From: Rhizobiales bacterium UBA1912
Lineage (GTDB): Bacteria > Pseudomonadota > Alphaproteobacteria > Rhizobiales > Devosiaceae
Length of the DNA: 30,403 nt
NCBI GenBank assembly: GCA_002337455.1
Contig: DDGC01000003.1
Coordinates: 1-30,403, forward strand
Direction: 5' to 3'
How positions within the stretch are numbered: position 1 is the first letter of the stretch; every line of letters starts with the position of its first letter. The notes beneath the pieces are model-generated. The model was not told the origin of the DNA. It did no database searches and saw only the letters and a list, made by a program, of their open reading frames with translations. The translations under genes were made by a program, and so were the position numbers. Positions 6,164 to 12,851 of the stretch are shown here, piece by piece.

Positions 6164-7300
6164 TCACCGCCCGGCCGCGCTCACCACAAACTCGAGGTCG
6201 TCCGCAACGGCCTGCCAGTAATGGGCTGTGGCAAACTCGACGCGCGTGATCGATTTGTAGTCGGCGGCGAAATAAACCGGCCCATAGGCCGAAAGCGCAA
6301 ACTGGTCGTCATGGACCAGCGTGTCGCCGCGCCAGGCGCGAATGCGCAAGGTTTCGCCCTCCGCGCTGCTCCAGGCCACGCCAAAATTGCCCCCCACGAA
6401 ATCGAACGGCGTATCGCTGAAGGTCGCCGTAGGATGGCCCGAGCTTGTATAGGCGACAAATTCGCCCGAAACCGTGTTGTTGATATAGCCCTCGCCCTCA
6501 TAGAATCGGCCGTGGGTGGCAACCCAGTTCTCCCACCGCAGGCCTCCATATCCGTTCGGCACTTTGAGCAGTTGATCGCCGACGATAAGATCGTCAAAGC
6601 CGACGATCACCGCTTCGCCCTCGGTGCCCGTTTCGTCCGTCCAGTCCTGTGGCAAGGCGACCGGCATGAGGCCAACCTCCACCTCGCGTGCGCCGACGGT
6701 CCAGCCCCCCGGCGTCGCGGTAATACTGTAATTGTCATGCTTGTCAGGTTGAACCCGAACGGCTTCGCCATTGGGCCCCGCGGCAACAATCGCCTCCGAT
6801 GACGCGCCCGATCGGCCCCGAATCTCGATGTCGGGAACAAGCCCGACCGGCTGGGGCAAACTGGCGGCAACGATATCGCCCGGCGCACCTTCGAGAATGG
6901 ACATGGGAATGGTCTGTTCGCCATTTCCCGTCGTTATGGTCCAGCCCGGAGGCGGCATAACCCGGAAGCTGTAGGGGCCGGCCTCCGTAATCTCGGCGCC
7001 GGCGACCGCCAGCGAGGCATTAAAATTGGCGTAACCGCCAACATTTGTGCGTGCCATTGCGAAAAGTCCTGATGGCATCAGCAATTCCACGGCAATATCG
7101 ACGAACGCCCGATCCCCCAGATCGTATGTGCCATTGGCATTGATATCGCGGAAAACGAACGAGGAGATATTCATCGAGCCGTTGTTGGGCCCATTCCAGT
7201 CACGCGACCCGTAATAAATGTCCTGCGAGATCGCCGGTAGCGGCCCGAGCAGGACAGGAGCCATGACGATGAGAACTCGTAGTGCCCGGGAAAACAGCAT
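6164..7300 (-). CDS. secreted protein with SdrD-B-like domain, function unknown
   Basis: A 378-residue exported protein. Residues 1-26 are a signal peptide (ALRVLIVMAPVLLGPLPAISQ). Residues about 46-120 resemble an SdrD B-like, calcium-binding Ig fold: FVFRDINANGTYDLGD carries the Asp/Asn-rich loop, and YSFRVMPPPGW matches the usual closing strand. A second, weaker beta segment (about 157-205) ends in the similar YSITATPGGW. Residues about 233-372 form a different beta-rich domain beginning GFDDLIVGD and YGGLRWENWV. No sorting signal, anchor or enzyme motif is seen. I chose the ATG at 7300 (AGGAAG ahead, directly before the signal peptide); an earlier in-frame start at 7384 would bury the signal. 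It may be a surface or matrix adhesin, but this is inference. Confidence 0.8.
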   Translation of the reverse strand: MLFSRALRVLIVMAPVLLGPLPAISQDIYYGSRDWNGPNNGSMNISSFVFRDINANGTYDLGDRAFVDIAVELLMPSGLFAMARTNVGGYANFNASLAVAGAEITEAGPYSFRVMPPPGWTITTGNGEQTIPMSILEGAPGDIVAASLPQPVGLVPDIEIRGRSGASSEAIVAAGPNGEAVRVQPDKHDNYSITATPGGWTVGAREVEVGLMPVALPQDWTDETGTEGEAVIVGFDDLIVGDQLLKVPNGYGGLRWENWVATHGRFYEGEGYINNTVSGEFVAYTSSGHPTATFSDTPFDFVGGNFGVAWSSAEGETLRIRAWRGDTLVHDDQFALSAYGPVYFAADYKSITRVEFATAHYWQAVADDLEFVVSAAGR

Positions 7301-7449
7301 GCTTCCTGCCTTGTTTTTGTATGCAGCGAGAGGCTGACCAACTTGTCCTGCCGGGTCAATCCTCGGCAATAATCTTTGCGGCATTTGGGGCGGAACCTGC
7401 GGGCCATGTGGGACGTTTCAAATTGCCTGCCCAGTTGAGAACGACAAAA

Positions 7450-7659
7450 ATGAAGACGACGACGATTCTGACTCCCATCCCCTCTCATGGCCCCACCACC
7501 GTGATGCCGAAGGGCAACACGGTTCTCGGCATGATCCAGGGAGCTGGACTGCTGGCCGCCGTCGTCACCATAGGGGCCGCGCTGCTCGTGATCAGCATCC
7601 TGTCGTGGCCGATCCGCCTCCTGCGCCGCCGCTTTGGGTACAACAGGACGCGGCTCTAG
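7450..7659 (+). CDS. small single-pass membrane protein, hypothetical
   Basis: A 69-codon ORF from an ATG at 7450. Residues about 26-53 form one hydrophobic helix (LLAAVVTIGAALLVISILSW), followed by RLLRRRF, so the C-terminus should stay in the cytoplasm; the N-terminus is Thr/Pro-rich. The ribosome site is weak (GAGA about 12 bases upstream). The gene is divergent from the SdrD-B-like gene, sharing a 149-base promoter gap, and its stop overlaps the stop of the convergent gene on the other strand (CTAG at 7656-7659). I recognise no family. The topology makes it plausible but not certain. Confidence 0.5.
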   Translation: MKTTTILTPIPSHGPTTVMPKGNTVLGMIQGAGLLAAVVTIGAALLVISILSWPIRLLRRRFGYNRTRL

Positions 7660-8630
7660 ACAGACGGCTGTGCAGTCGGGCCGTTCGAGCCCCAGCTTGC
7701 AGCCTTTTCGCCCAGCTTACGGAATTTGTTCGAAGCGCCCTCGATACGGCTCGCCCATTCCGGATCAGGCACCTGGCCCTCGATCGCTTTGAAATAGACC
7801 TGCAGCATCGCAGCGATGGCAAACGGTTCGATGACCGCCGCCTTGACCGCCCAGGCAAAGATCAGCGCAAAGACAAAGCCGCCGGCCGACCATCCGCCCG
7901 GGATGAGATAGGCAACGGCAGCCGCCGGGGCCAGCATGACCAGAAACACGAGGAAGGCCAGACCATAGGTAAAGACAGTGAGCCAGGCGGCGTTTTTGAG
8001 CATGGTCTTGTAGTTCTGACCGTAAAGCACCAGCGCCGTCTGGGCTGAGGCCCATGGGTTGGTCGAGCGTGTACGGATCGAATAGGCGAGAATCACCTCG
8101 TCGATCAGCCCGACCGCAATCCGCAGAAACGCCTTGACGATCCCCATGACATTCTGGAGTCCGGGGATGGGAAGGATCGAGGCGATACCCTGCACGATGC
8201 CCATGATCGCGCCGATCACGCCGCGCACCAGCTGGTCGATGGCGAACAGCACGCTTGCCTCGGCGAAGCGCTCCTTGACCACTGTGCTCGCATATTCGAT
8301 CTGCCCGCGACCGTCGGGAATCGAATTGCCGTCGATCAATTCGGTCAACACAGCGATATGGCCCGCCTTGACGATATAGAGAATGTATTCGCGCAGGAAA
8401 TAGAGGACGCCCGCAGTGAGCGCGAACCCGATGGCGCCACCCCAGAAGGTCGATGTCACCTGAAAGTCGGTGTCACCGAACGCCCCGACACCCCAGCCCA
8501 CGCCGGCGCCCGTTCCGGTCACCAGCACATAGGCAACGGCAATGCCGAAATAGACGATTATTCGGAAAATGACGAAGGGCAAGGTCTTGCCCACAAGGCC
8601 GATCGACCGGCCGATTGAAAAATCCCACAT
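7656..8630 (-). CDS. conserved multi-pass membrane protein, function unknown
   Basis: A 324-residue protein with about six hydrophobic segments, including FVIFRIIVYFGIAVAYVLV near the start, FALTAGVLYFLREYILYIV, two central stretches flanking a Pro-rich loop, and two long C-terminal helices ending around residue 275, then a polar tail. A stretch with AGHIAVLTELIDG lies between helices 3 and 4. It resembles an uncharacterised membrane family of Hyphomicrobiales, but I cannot name its function. The ATG at 8630 has AGGGG about ten bases upstream. No partner gene is in the same orientation nearby; the gap upstream is filled with repeats. Confidence 0.8.
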   Translation of the reverse strand: MWDFSIGRSIGLVGKTLPFVIFRIIVYFGIAVAYVLVTGTGAGVGWGVGAFGDTDFQVTSTFWGGAIGFALTAGVLYFLREYILYIVKAGHIAVLTELIDGNSIPDGRGQIEYASTVVKERFAEASVLFAIDQLVRGVIGAIMGIVQGIASILPIPGLQNVMGIVKAFLRIAVGLIDEVILAYSIRTRSTNPWASAQTALVLYGQNYKTMLKNAAWLTVFTYGLAFLVFLVMLAPAAAVAYLIPGGWSAGGFVFALIFAWAVKAAVIEPFAIAAMLQVYFKAIEGQVPDPEWASRIEGASNKFRKLGEKAASWGSNGPTAQPSV

Positions 8631-8652
8631 GGTTTTGCGTCCCCTCGTGTGG

Positions 8653-8680
8653 CCCCTGCTGCGGCAGCCCGCCGCAGGGG
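8653..8680. repeat. GC-rich imperfect palindrome
   Basis: CCCCTGC-TGC-GGC pairs with GCCGCAGGGG across a short AGCCC loop, leaving a TGC bulge. It sits just before the start of the membrane-protein gene read on the minus strand and begins the repeat-rich gap 8631-8991. It looks like a REP-type element of another class. Confidence 0.5.
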
Positions 8681-8688
8681 GACCTTAG

Positions 8689-8822
8689 AGGGTTTCCAGC
8701 AAAAGTGGCTACTCACTTTTGCGGTTCGGAAAGCCGACAGGCAAAACCAGGGTTTCCAGCAAAATGCCTGCCCCCGGCTTGAACGGGGGTGGCTACTCAC
8801 TTTTGCGGTTCGGAAATCCGAC
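8689..8822. repeat. two tandem copies of an AAAAGT/ACTTTT palindromic repeat
   Basis: The 16-mer AGGGTTTCCAGCAAAA occurs at 8689-8704 and 8749-8764, and a 34-mer beginning GTGGCTACTCACTTTTGCGG occurs at 8705-8738 and 8789-8822 with one mismatch. In copy 1 GCAAAAGT pairs with ACTTTTGC, followed by GGTTCGG. Copy 2 is split: 24 bases (8765-8788) lie between the two parts and bring in a further CCCCCG/CGGGGG hairpin, so one palindrome is nested inside another. Related elements lie at 11348-11390 and inside birA at 27759-27801. No gene is seen in this gap. Confidence 0.8.
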
Positions 8823-8884
8823 GGCTCAAATCACAGATTCCCGGCAACGACCGTTGTTATGTTCGCCGCACTTCCCCTTCGCTG

Positions 8885-8906
8885 CTCCGGCGAAAGCCGG
8901 AGTCCA
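8885..8906. repeat. REP-like palindrome
   Basis: CTCCGGC-GAAA-GCCGGAG followed by TCCA is the same class as the hairpins at 137-290. It lies in the gap between the XRE-cupin gene and the membrane-protein gene, about 90 bases after the stop codon of the former. Confidence 0.65.
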
Positions 8907-8991
8907 TGTGCGCTGCCGCGCCACCGGTGGCCGGCCGGACCACTGACTTGGCCCAGCACCACGCCTTGCCCCGCACGGATTCTGCAAGCCG

Positions 8992-9624
8992 TCAGGACCC
9001 GGGAATGGGCGTTCGCTCCGTCTGGAAAGCCGACCCGTCGGGGCTCGAGCGGAACATTGTCAGCGTGCCCGACCACAACAGGCGAACGGGATCTTCGGTG
9101 TCGTTGGACCAGCAGTGGCTGCGGTTGCCGCGGAAATGCAGGCTGTCGCCCGGGCCGACCACCGCTTCTTCGTCCTCGATGCGCAATGTCAGCCGGCCAT
9201 CGAGAACATAAACGATCTCTTCGCCTTCGTGGTTGGCCACTTCTGAGCGGTAGCCAGGCGCGATGGTAATGAGAAAGGACGACAGCAAATTGCCCGGAAA
9301 CTCGGCATGCAGTCTTTCATAAGAGATCAGCGAATCGTTGACGGAAAAACGCATCCGCTCGCCTGTCCGTGTCAGGGCATCCTGCGCGCTCGGCGTCGCT
9401 ATGAAATAGTCGACCCCGACGCCCAGGGCGCGCGCGATCGAGGCCAGCGTGGAAAGGGAAGGGGACGCCTGATCGCGTTCGACCTGGCTCAGATAGCCCA
9501 CCGATACACCTGACTGGGTACCAAGCGTTTGCAGGGTCATGCGCAGGGAGTGGCGCCGCGCGCGGATCAGGGCGCCAACTTTCGCCGCCTGCAGGCTGTT
9601 GGCGATTCCTTCGGCGCGGTTCAT
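8992..9624 (-). CDS. XRE-family regulator with C-terminal cupin
   Basis: A 210-residue cytoplasmic regulator. Residues about 16-75 are a Cro/C1-type helix-turn-helix (TLGTQSGVSVGYLSQVERDQ, then LSTLASIARALGVGVDYF). Residues about 105-185 form a cupin barrel with HEGEEIVYVLDG and VGPGDSLHFRGNRSHCW, including candidate metal- or ligand-binding H132, E135 and H170. This architecture is common for regulators of amine, sugar or amino-acid metabolism, where the cupin senses the ligand; the ligand cannot be named here because the neighbours are unrelated. The ATG at 9624 has a strong AAGGGGGA site; an ATG at 9639 does not. Confidence 0.9.
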   Translation of the reverse strand: MNRAEGIANSLQAAKVGALIRARRHSLRMTLQTLGTQSGVSVGYLSQVERDQASPSLSTLASIARALGVGVDYFIATPSAQDALTRTGERMRFSVNDSLISYERLHAEFPGNLLSSFLITIAPGYRSEVANHEGEEIVYVLDGRLTLRIEDEEAVVGPGDSLHFRGNRSHCWSNDTEDPVRLLWSGTLTMFRSSPDGSAFQTERTPIPGS

Positions 9625-9639
9625 GCGATCCCCCTTCAT

Positions 9640-10004
9640 TCATGCCAATATGAACTTTATCCAGTCGGCCCGGTTTGACCAACCCATAAACGCGGGCGCC
9701 CGCGCGGCTGAATCGGGCGGGAAAGCCCTCTGAAAACGTCAATATTTACCGCTGGTTAACCCTATTTACGTGGCATTTGAGCAACAATGCTTCTTTGCCC
9801 TAATCCTGCCACGAGGCGGCCCCACTTCGTCCGCACTCGGAAACGACAGTCCGGCCCATCGCATTGGTGCGGAATTCCGTACGGCGCAGTTGTGGCAGCA
9901 GGGCAACACTCCCGGCCCTGTTCTCGGATTGCCGCTCTCGGAACGGAACCAGTGCTCACCGGCACCCATTAGTTGCACACCAGCCGGTATAAAGGAGAAT
10001 ACAT
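9640..10004. other. gap between divergent regulator and barrel genes
   Basis: These 365 bases separate the XRE-cupin gene (minus) from the first barrel gene (plus). I find no convincing ORF or RNA. The right end holds an AAGGAG ribosome site just before the barrel gene, and TTGAGC-N17-CTAATC at 9777 is only a weak promoter match. Confidence 0.4.
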
Positions 10005-10574
10005 ATGAACTCGCTCAAGAAAGTGGCCCTCGCTGCCCTTCTGTCCACGACCGCTTTCGGCGGTGCTCTCGCTGCTGACGCCATCGGCGTCCCGGCCCCG
10101 GCCATTCCGGCTCCCGCTCCTGTTTACGACGCCGGTAGCGGCTTCGATTGGAACGGCTTCTATGCTGGTGCAAGCGCCGGCGCCCAGAACAACATCGACG
10201 CTGGCGAAACCGAATGGACCATTGGTGCCCAGGCTGGTGTGAACGCCCAGTTCGACTTCTTCCTGGTCGGTGCTGAAGTTGCCCTCGACGGCGTCTTCGA
10301 CGATCCGGACATGTACGCCTACGGTTCGGCTCTGGCCCGTGGTGGTGTTCTGGTCACTGAAGAACTGCTCGCATACGGCGCCGTCGGTTACGGCACCGAC
10401 TTTGATGCTGCGACCGGCGTTGGCGATCACATCCTTGCTGGTGGTGGTCTCGAATTCGCAGCAACCGACGACGTTTCGGTCCGCGGCCAGTACCTCTATG
10501 GTTGGGATCAGTCGGGCGACGCGACGTCGAGCGACATCCACAAGTTCCAGATCGGTGCGAACTTCCACTTCTAA
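10005..10574 (+). CDS. small outer-membrane beta-barrel protein, copy 1
   Basis: A 189-residue exported protein: signal peptide 1-23 (KKVALAALLSTTAFGGALA), a Pro/Ala-rich linker, the motif GFDWNGFYAGASAG found at the first strand of Omp25/Omp31-type porins, then alternating short strands ending in IGANFHF with a C-terminal phenylalanine as barrel-assembly signal. The mature size of about 165 residues suits an eight-stranded barrel, shorter than the usual Omp25/31 proteins. The AAGGAG site and a GCT/GGT/GTT-rich codon choice indicate strong expression. It is closely related to the next gene. Its precise role (structural or porin) is not known. Confidence 0.9.
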   Translation: MNSLKKVALAALLSTTAFGGALAADAIGVPAPAIPAPAPVYDAGSGFDWNGFYAGASAGAQNNIDAGETEWTIGAQAGVNAQFDFFLVGAEVALDGVFDDPDMYAYGSALARGGVLVTEELLAYGAVGYGTDFDAATGVGDHILAGGGLEFAATDDVSVRGQYLYGWDQSGDATSSDIHKFQIGANFHF

Positions 10575-10598
10575 TCGATCTTCAACGACGATTCTCAG

Positions 10599-10626
10599 AC
10601 GGCCCCGCCTCGTGCGGGGCCGTTTT
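10599..10626 (+). terminator. intrinsic terminator after barrel gene 1
   Basis: ACGGCCCCGC and GCGGGGCCGT form a perfect 10-bp stem with loop CTCGT, followed by TTTT. It lies 25 bases after the stop codon, so barrel gene 1 is probably a single-gene transcript. Confidence 0.85.
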
Positions 10627-10711
10627 CGTATACGGTTTCGTAAGGTTACCAAAATCCCTGTGCCACAAAGGCAACAGGACGGAGAATTGATGGCAATATT
10701 GTGCCGTTTGA

Positions 10712-10780
10712 GGGGGTTGAGGGCCTGAAAGGTATTGGAATTGGGCAAGGATTGGGCAATATGGAGGGAGATCAACCCCC
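10712..10780 (+). promoter_or_regulatory. 9-bp inverted repeat before barrel gene 2
   Basis: GGGGGTTGA at 10712-10720 is perfectly complementary to TCAACCCCC at 10772-10780. The 51 bases between contain the direct repeat ATTGGGCAA twice. The right arm ends 18 bases before the start codon, so in a transcript beginning upstream it would place a long hairpin close to the ribosome site. Whether it is transcribed is unknown. Confidence 0.35.
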
Positions 10781-10798
10781 GTGCTGTGAGGTACTATA

Positions 10799-11341
10799 AT
10801 GTCCATGCTCAAAACTACGCTGCTTGCTGCAGCTGCTACCGTTGCCTTCGCTTCGGCCGCTCAGGCTGCTGATCCGATTATGCCGATGCCCGTGACCCCG
10901 GTCGCTCCGGTTGTCGATCCCGTTTACGACTGGTCCGGCTTCTATGCTGGTGTCCGCGTCGGTGGCCTCAATGACACTGTCGATACCGACTGGCTCATCG
11001 GTGGCGAGCTCGGCGTGAACGCACAGTGGGACATGTTCGTCCTCGGTGCTGAAGTTGCCCTTGACGGCGTGTTCGGCACTCCCGACACCTATGCATACGG
11101 CGAAATCACCGCTCGTGGCGGTGTGGCATTCTCCGAAGTGCTGCTGTACGGCACCGCCGGTTACGGTACCGACTTTGATGCTGCCGCCGGTGTTGGCGAT
11201 CAGTTCCTTGCCGGTGTCGGTGTTGAGTTCGCTGTTTCCGACAGCATCTCGGTCGATGGCCGCTATGTCTACGGTTGGGGCGTTGACGCCGCTGACGACG
11301 ACATCCACAAGTTCACCATCGGTGCGAACTTCCACTTCTAG
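10799..11341 (+). CDS. small outer-membrane beta-barrel protein, copy 2
   Basis: A 180-residue exported protein with signal peptide 1-23 (ending SAAQA, then ADP), a Pro/Val-rich linker, YDWSGFYAGVRVGG, and barrel strands. Blocks are shared with copy 1: VLGAEVALDGVF, GYGTDFDAA.GVGD, and the ending DIHKF.IGANFHF. At DNA level the last 20 coding bases are identical (GGTGCGAACTTCCACTTCTA). These show a tandem duplication, perhaps kept similar by gene conversion. GAGG lies 8 bases before the ATG at 10799; a second ATG at 10805 is possible. Codon use resembles copy 1. It lies behind the copy-1 terminator and so should have its own promoter in 10627-10798. Confidence 0.9.
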   Translation: MSMLKTTLLAAAATVAFASAAQAADPIMPMPVTPVAPVVDPVYDWSGFYAGVRVGGLNDTVDTDWLIGGELGVNAQWDMFVLGAEVALDGVFGTPDTYAYGEITARGGVAFSEVLLYGTAGYGTDFDAAAGVGDQFLAGVGVEFAVSDSISVDGRYVYGWGVDAADDDIHKFTIGANFHF

Positions 11342-11347
11342 GATCGG

Positions 11348-11390
11348 AGCGCGGCCCGGAAAAGTTTCAGACTTTTCCGGTTCGGCCGCG
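11348..11390. repeat. AAAAGT/ACTTTT palindromic repeat
   Basis: An imperfect hairpin: GCGCGGCC pairs with GGCCGCGC outside and CGGAAAAGT pairs with ACTTTTCCG inside, with loop TTCAG and a GTTC bulge that is part of the signature GGTTCG. The core matches the element inside birA almost base for base. It begins 6 bases after the stop of barrel gene 2, ahead of the true terminator. Confidence 0.75.
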
Positions 11391-11433
11391 CGGCTGGCAA
11401 GGCGGGGGCAACGCCAGCTAATAACCGATTTCG

Positions 11434-11468
11434 AAAAACGGTCCGGCATTTGCCGGGCCGTTTTTTTT
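11434..11468 (+). terminator. intrinsic terminator after barrel gene 2
   Basis: ACGGTCCGGC and GCCGGGCCGT form a 10-bp stem (one G-T pair) with loop ATTT, extended by an A-run on the left and followed by eight Ts. It is a strong Rho-independent terminator about 95 bases after the stop codon. The rest of the gap to 11661 has only the leader of the next gene. Confidence 0.9.
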
Positions 11469-11630
11469 GTTGCCAATGTTTGGCAATCTGATGGGGCAAC
11501 TTCACACAAGTCCGTAGATTTTCGCGCCATTGTTGCCCATGTTTTTGGGCGTGGGGCAGGGCGCAATTTTAGTAAAATTTTATCCACGTTTGCAGGCTTG
11601 GCTTGAGAGCTGGGCCATCAGCGCAATAAT

Positions 11631-11660
11631 GGCGTCAATTAACCTTAATGGAGTGACGCC
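11631..11660 (+). promoter_or_regulatory. hairpin presenting the ribosome site of barrel gene 3
   Basis: GGCGTCA (11631-11637) pairs with TGACGCC (11654-11660), and inside it ATTAA pairs with TTAAT. The only unpaired stretch on the right side is the GGAG ribosome site at 11650-11653. The stem ends one base before the ATG. Such a fold could hide the start region or tune translation, for example with temperature. Confidence 0.45.
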
Positions 11661-11661
11661 A

Positions 11662-12180
11662 ATGTCTTTCGCTGTTCGCATGGCGGCCGTTCTCGTCGCC
11701 GGCCTGTCCTTCGCCGGTCACGCCTCTGCCCAGGATTACGGGCCCTACGGGGTCACCGGATCGACCAGCCTTGGAAGCGGCTATGGCTTTGATTGGGATG
11801 GCTTTTATGCCGGCGTTTACGGCGGCGGCGTTCCCTTCGGATCCACATCCTGGAACGCCGGCGTGTTCTCTGGCGTCAACGTTTCAATCGACACCGCCGT
11901 CGTCGGTATCGAAGCCCAGCTCGGCGCCGATCTTGATGGCACCAACTCCATTGACGCCCTCCTGCTCGGCAAGGGTGGTGTCTCGCTCGGCAGCACGCTG
12001 GTCTACGCCACCGGCGGCACCGGCATCGTCTCCGGCGGTTTCGGCTATGCCCTTGGCGGCGGTGCGGAATACGGCTTCACCGACTACATGAGCGCGCGCG
12101 GTGAGGTGCTCGGTACGGGCGCCTGGGGCTCGATGCCTTCGGATATGCGCGTTACCGCCGGCCTGGCGTTCCATCTCTAG
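11662..12180 (+). CDS. small outer-membrane beta-barrel protein, divergent third gene
   Basis: A 172-residue exported protein: signal peptide 1-23 (VRMAAVLVAGLSFAGHASA, then QD), then GFDWDGFYAGVYGGG, the same first-strand motif as the two preceding genes, and Gly-rich strands ending TAGLAFHL. It is much less similar to copies 1 and 2 than they are to each other. The ATG at 11662 is chosen because GGAG lies 8 bases before it and the signal peptide begins there; the frame is open further upstream, but that part is not signal-like. It lies after the strong terminator at 11434-11468, so it has a separate promoter. Role unknown beyond an outer-membrane barrel. Confidence 0.87.
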   Translation: MSFAVRMAAVLVAGLSFAGHASAQDYGPYGVTGSTSLGSGYGFDWDGFYAGVYGGGVPFGSTSWNAGVFSGVNVSIDTAVVGIEAQLGADLDGTNSIDALLLGKGGVSLGSTLVYATGGTGIVSGGFGYALGGGAEYGFTDYMSARGEVLGTGAWGSMPSDMRVTAGLAFHL

Positions 12181-12485
12181 GATAGATCGCGGGCACTGGC
12201 CGGTGCTGATCTCGAAAAAGTGTTTGCGGGCAGGTCATTGGCGCGCAATCCGATTAATCGCATTCAAGCCCGCCAAACTGGGCGGGCGGCCTGCATTTGC
12301 CCTTGAAACCGGCGCCGTCGACCGGGTCGCAATCTGACTTTCAAATATGATTGAAACAGTCAGTTTTATCTCCCCTTGAAACCACATAGGGGGTGGGTTA
12401 AGCCCTGTCCAAAGACAGGGGCTCGGATAGCCGCGAGTCCTTTCGCTCGGCTCCCAACCGGGCCCTATTGAAGGCTTGGCTGTCA
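12181..12485 (+). promoter_or_regulatory. structured upstream region of the nuo operon
   Basis: These 305 bases hold no gene but several palindromes. CGATTAATCG is a perfect 10-bp palindrome (12251-12260). GCCCGCC/GGCGGGC is a 7-bp hairpin (12268-12287), perhaps ending the barrel gene although no T-tract follows. TTTCAA-N6-TTGAAA (12339-12356) is an operator-like inverted repeat. AGCCCTGTC/GACAGGGGCT (12401-12423) is a stem with one bulged base and loop CAAA. The promoter of nuo should lie here; I could not fix its -35 and -10 boxes with confidence. Confidence 0.5.
12335..12362. promoter_or_regulatory. operator-like inverted repeat upstream of nuoA
   Basis: TGACT-TTCAA, six bases, then TTGAA-AC-AGTCA forms two complementary arm pairs, the inner one extending to TTTCAA-N6-TTGAAA. 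The symmetry and spacing suit a dimeric regulator. No known regulator consensus is claimed. It lies about 125 bases before the nuoA start. Confidence 0.4.
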
Positions 12486-12851
12486 ATGAACGAACTGCTC
12501 AGCGCTTATCTGCCGATTCTGATTTTTGTGGGGCTCGCCGCCGTCATTGGTTTGGCGCTTCTGGTTGCTCCATTCCTGATCGCCGTAAAACGCCCCGATC
12601 CCGAAAAAGTTTCCGCCTACGAATGTGGTTTCGTCGCCTTCGACGATGCGCGCATGAAGTTCGATGTCAGGTTCTACCTGGTCGCGATTCTCTTCATCAT
12701 CTTCGATCTCGAAGTGGCGTTTCTTTTCCCCTGGGCCGTGGCCTTTGGGGAGGTCGGCTGGTATGGCTTCTGGTCGATGATGATCTTTCTCGGGGTCCTC
12801 ACTGTCGGCTTTATCTATGAATGGCGCAAAGGTGCTCTGGAATGGGATTGA
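12486..12851 (+). CDS. nuoA: NADH-quinone oxidoreductase subunit A
   Basis: A 121-residue inner-membrane subunit of complex I with three helices. It shows SAYECGF in the first loop, whose Cys lies near the quinone site in the family, and KFDVRFYLVAILFIIFDLEV at helix 2 with the conserved acidic residues. It helps link the peripheral arm to the proton-pumping arm. The ATG at 12486 fits family N-termini; the ribosome site is weak (GAAGG about 11 bases ahead), and a TTG at 12468 in the same frame is less likely. It is the first gene of the operon and overlaps the nuoB start by 10 bases. Confidence 0.97.
   Translation: MNELLSAYLPILIFVGLAAVIGLALLVAPFLIAVKRPDPEKVSAYECGFVAFDDARMKFDVRFYLVAILFIIFDLEVAFLFPWAVAFGEVGWYGFWSMMIFLGVLTVGFIYEWRKGALEWD

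Noticed and set aside
7282..7449. Longer 125-residue version of the small membrane ORF
   Set aside because: The extra N-terminal part covers the divergent promoter gap, overlaps the start of the signal peptide of the opposite gene and is not conserved-looking.
8689..8822. Direct repeats as a CRISPR array
   Set aside because: Only two copies, palindromic with a nested hairpin, no regular spacers and no cas genes.
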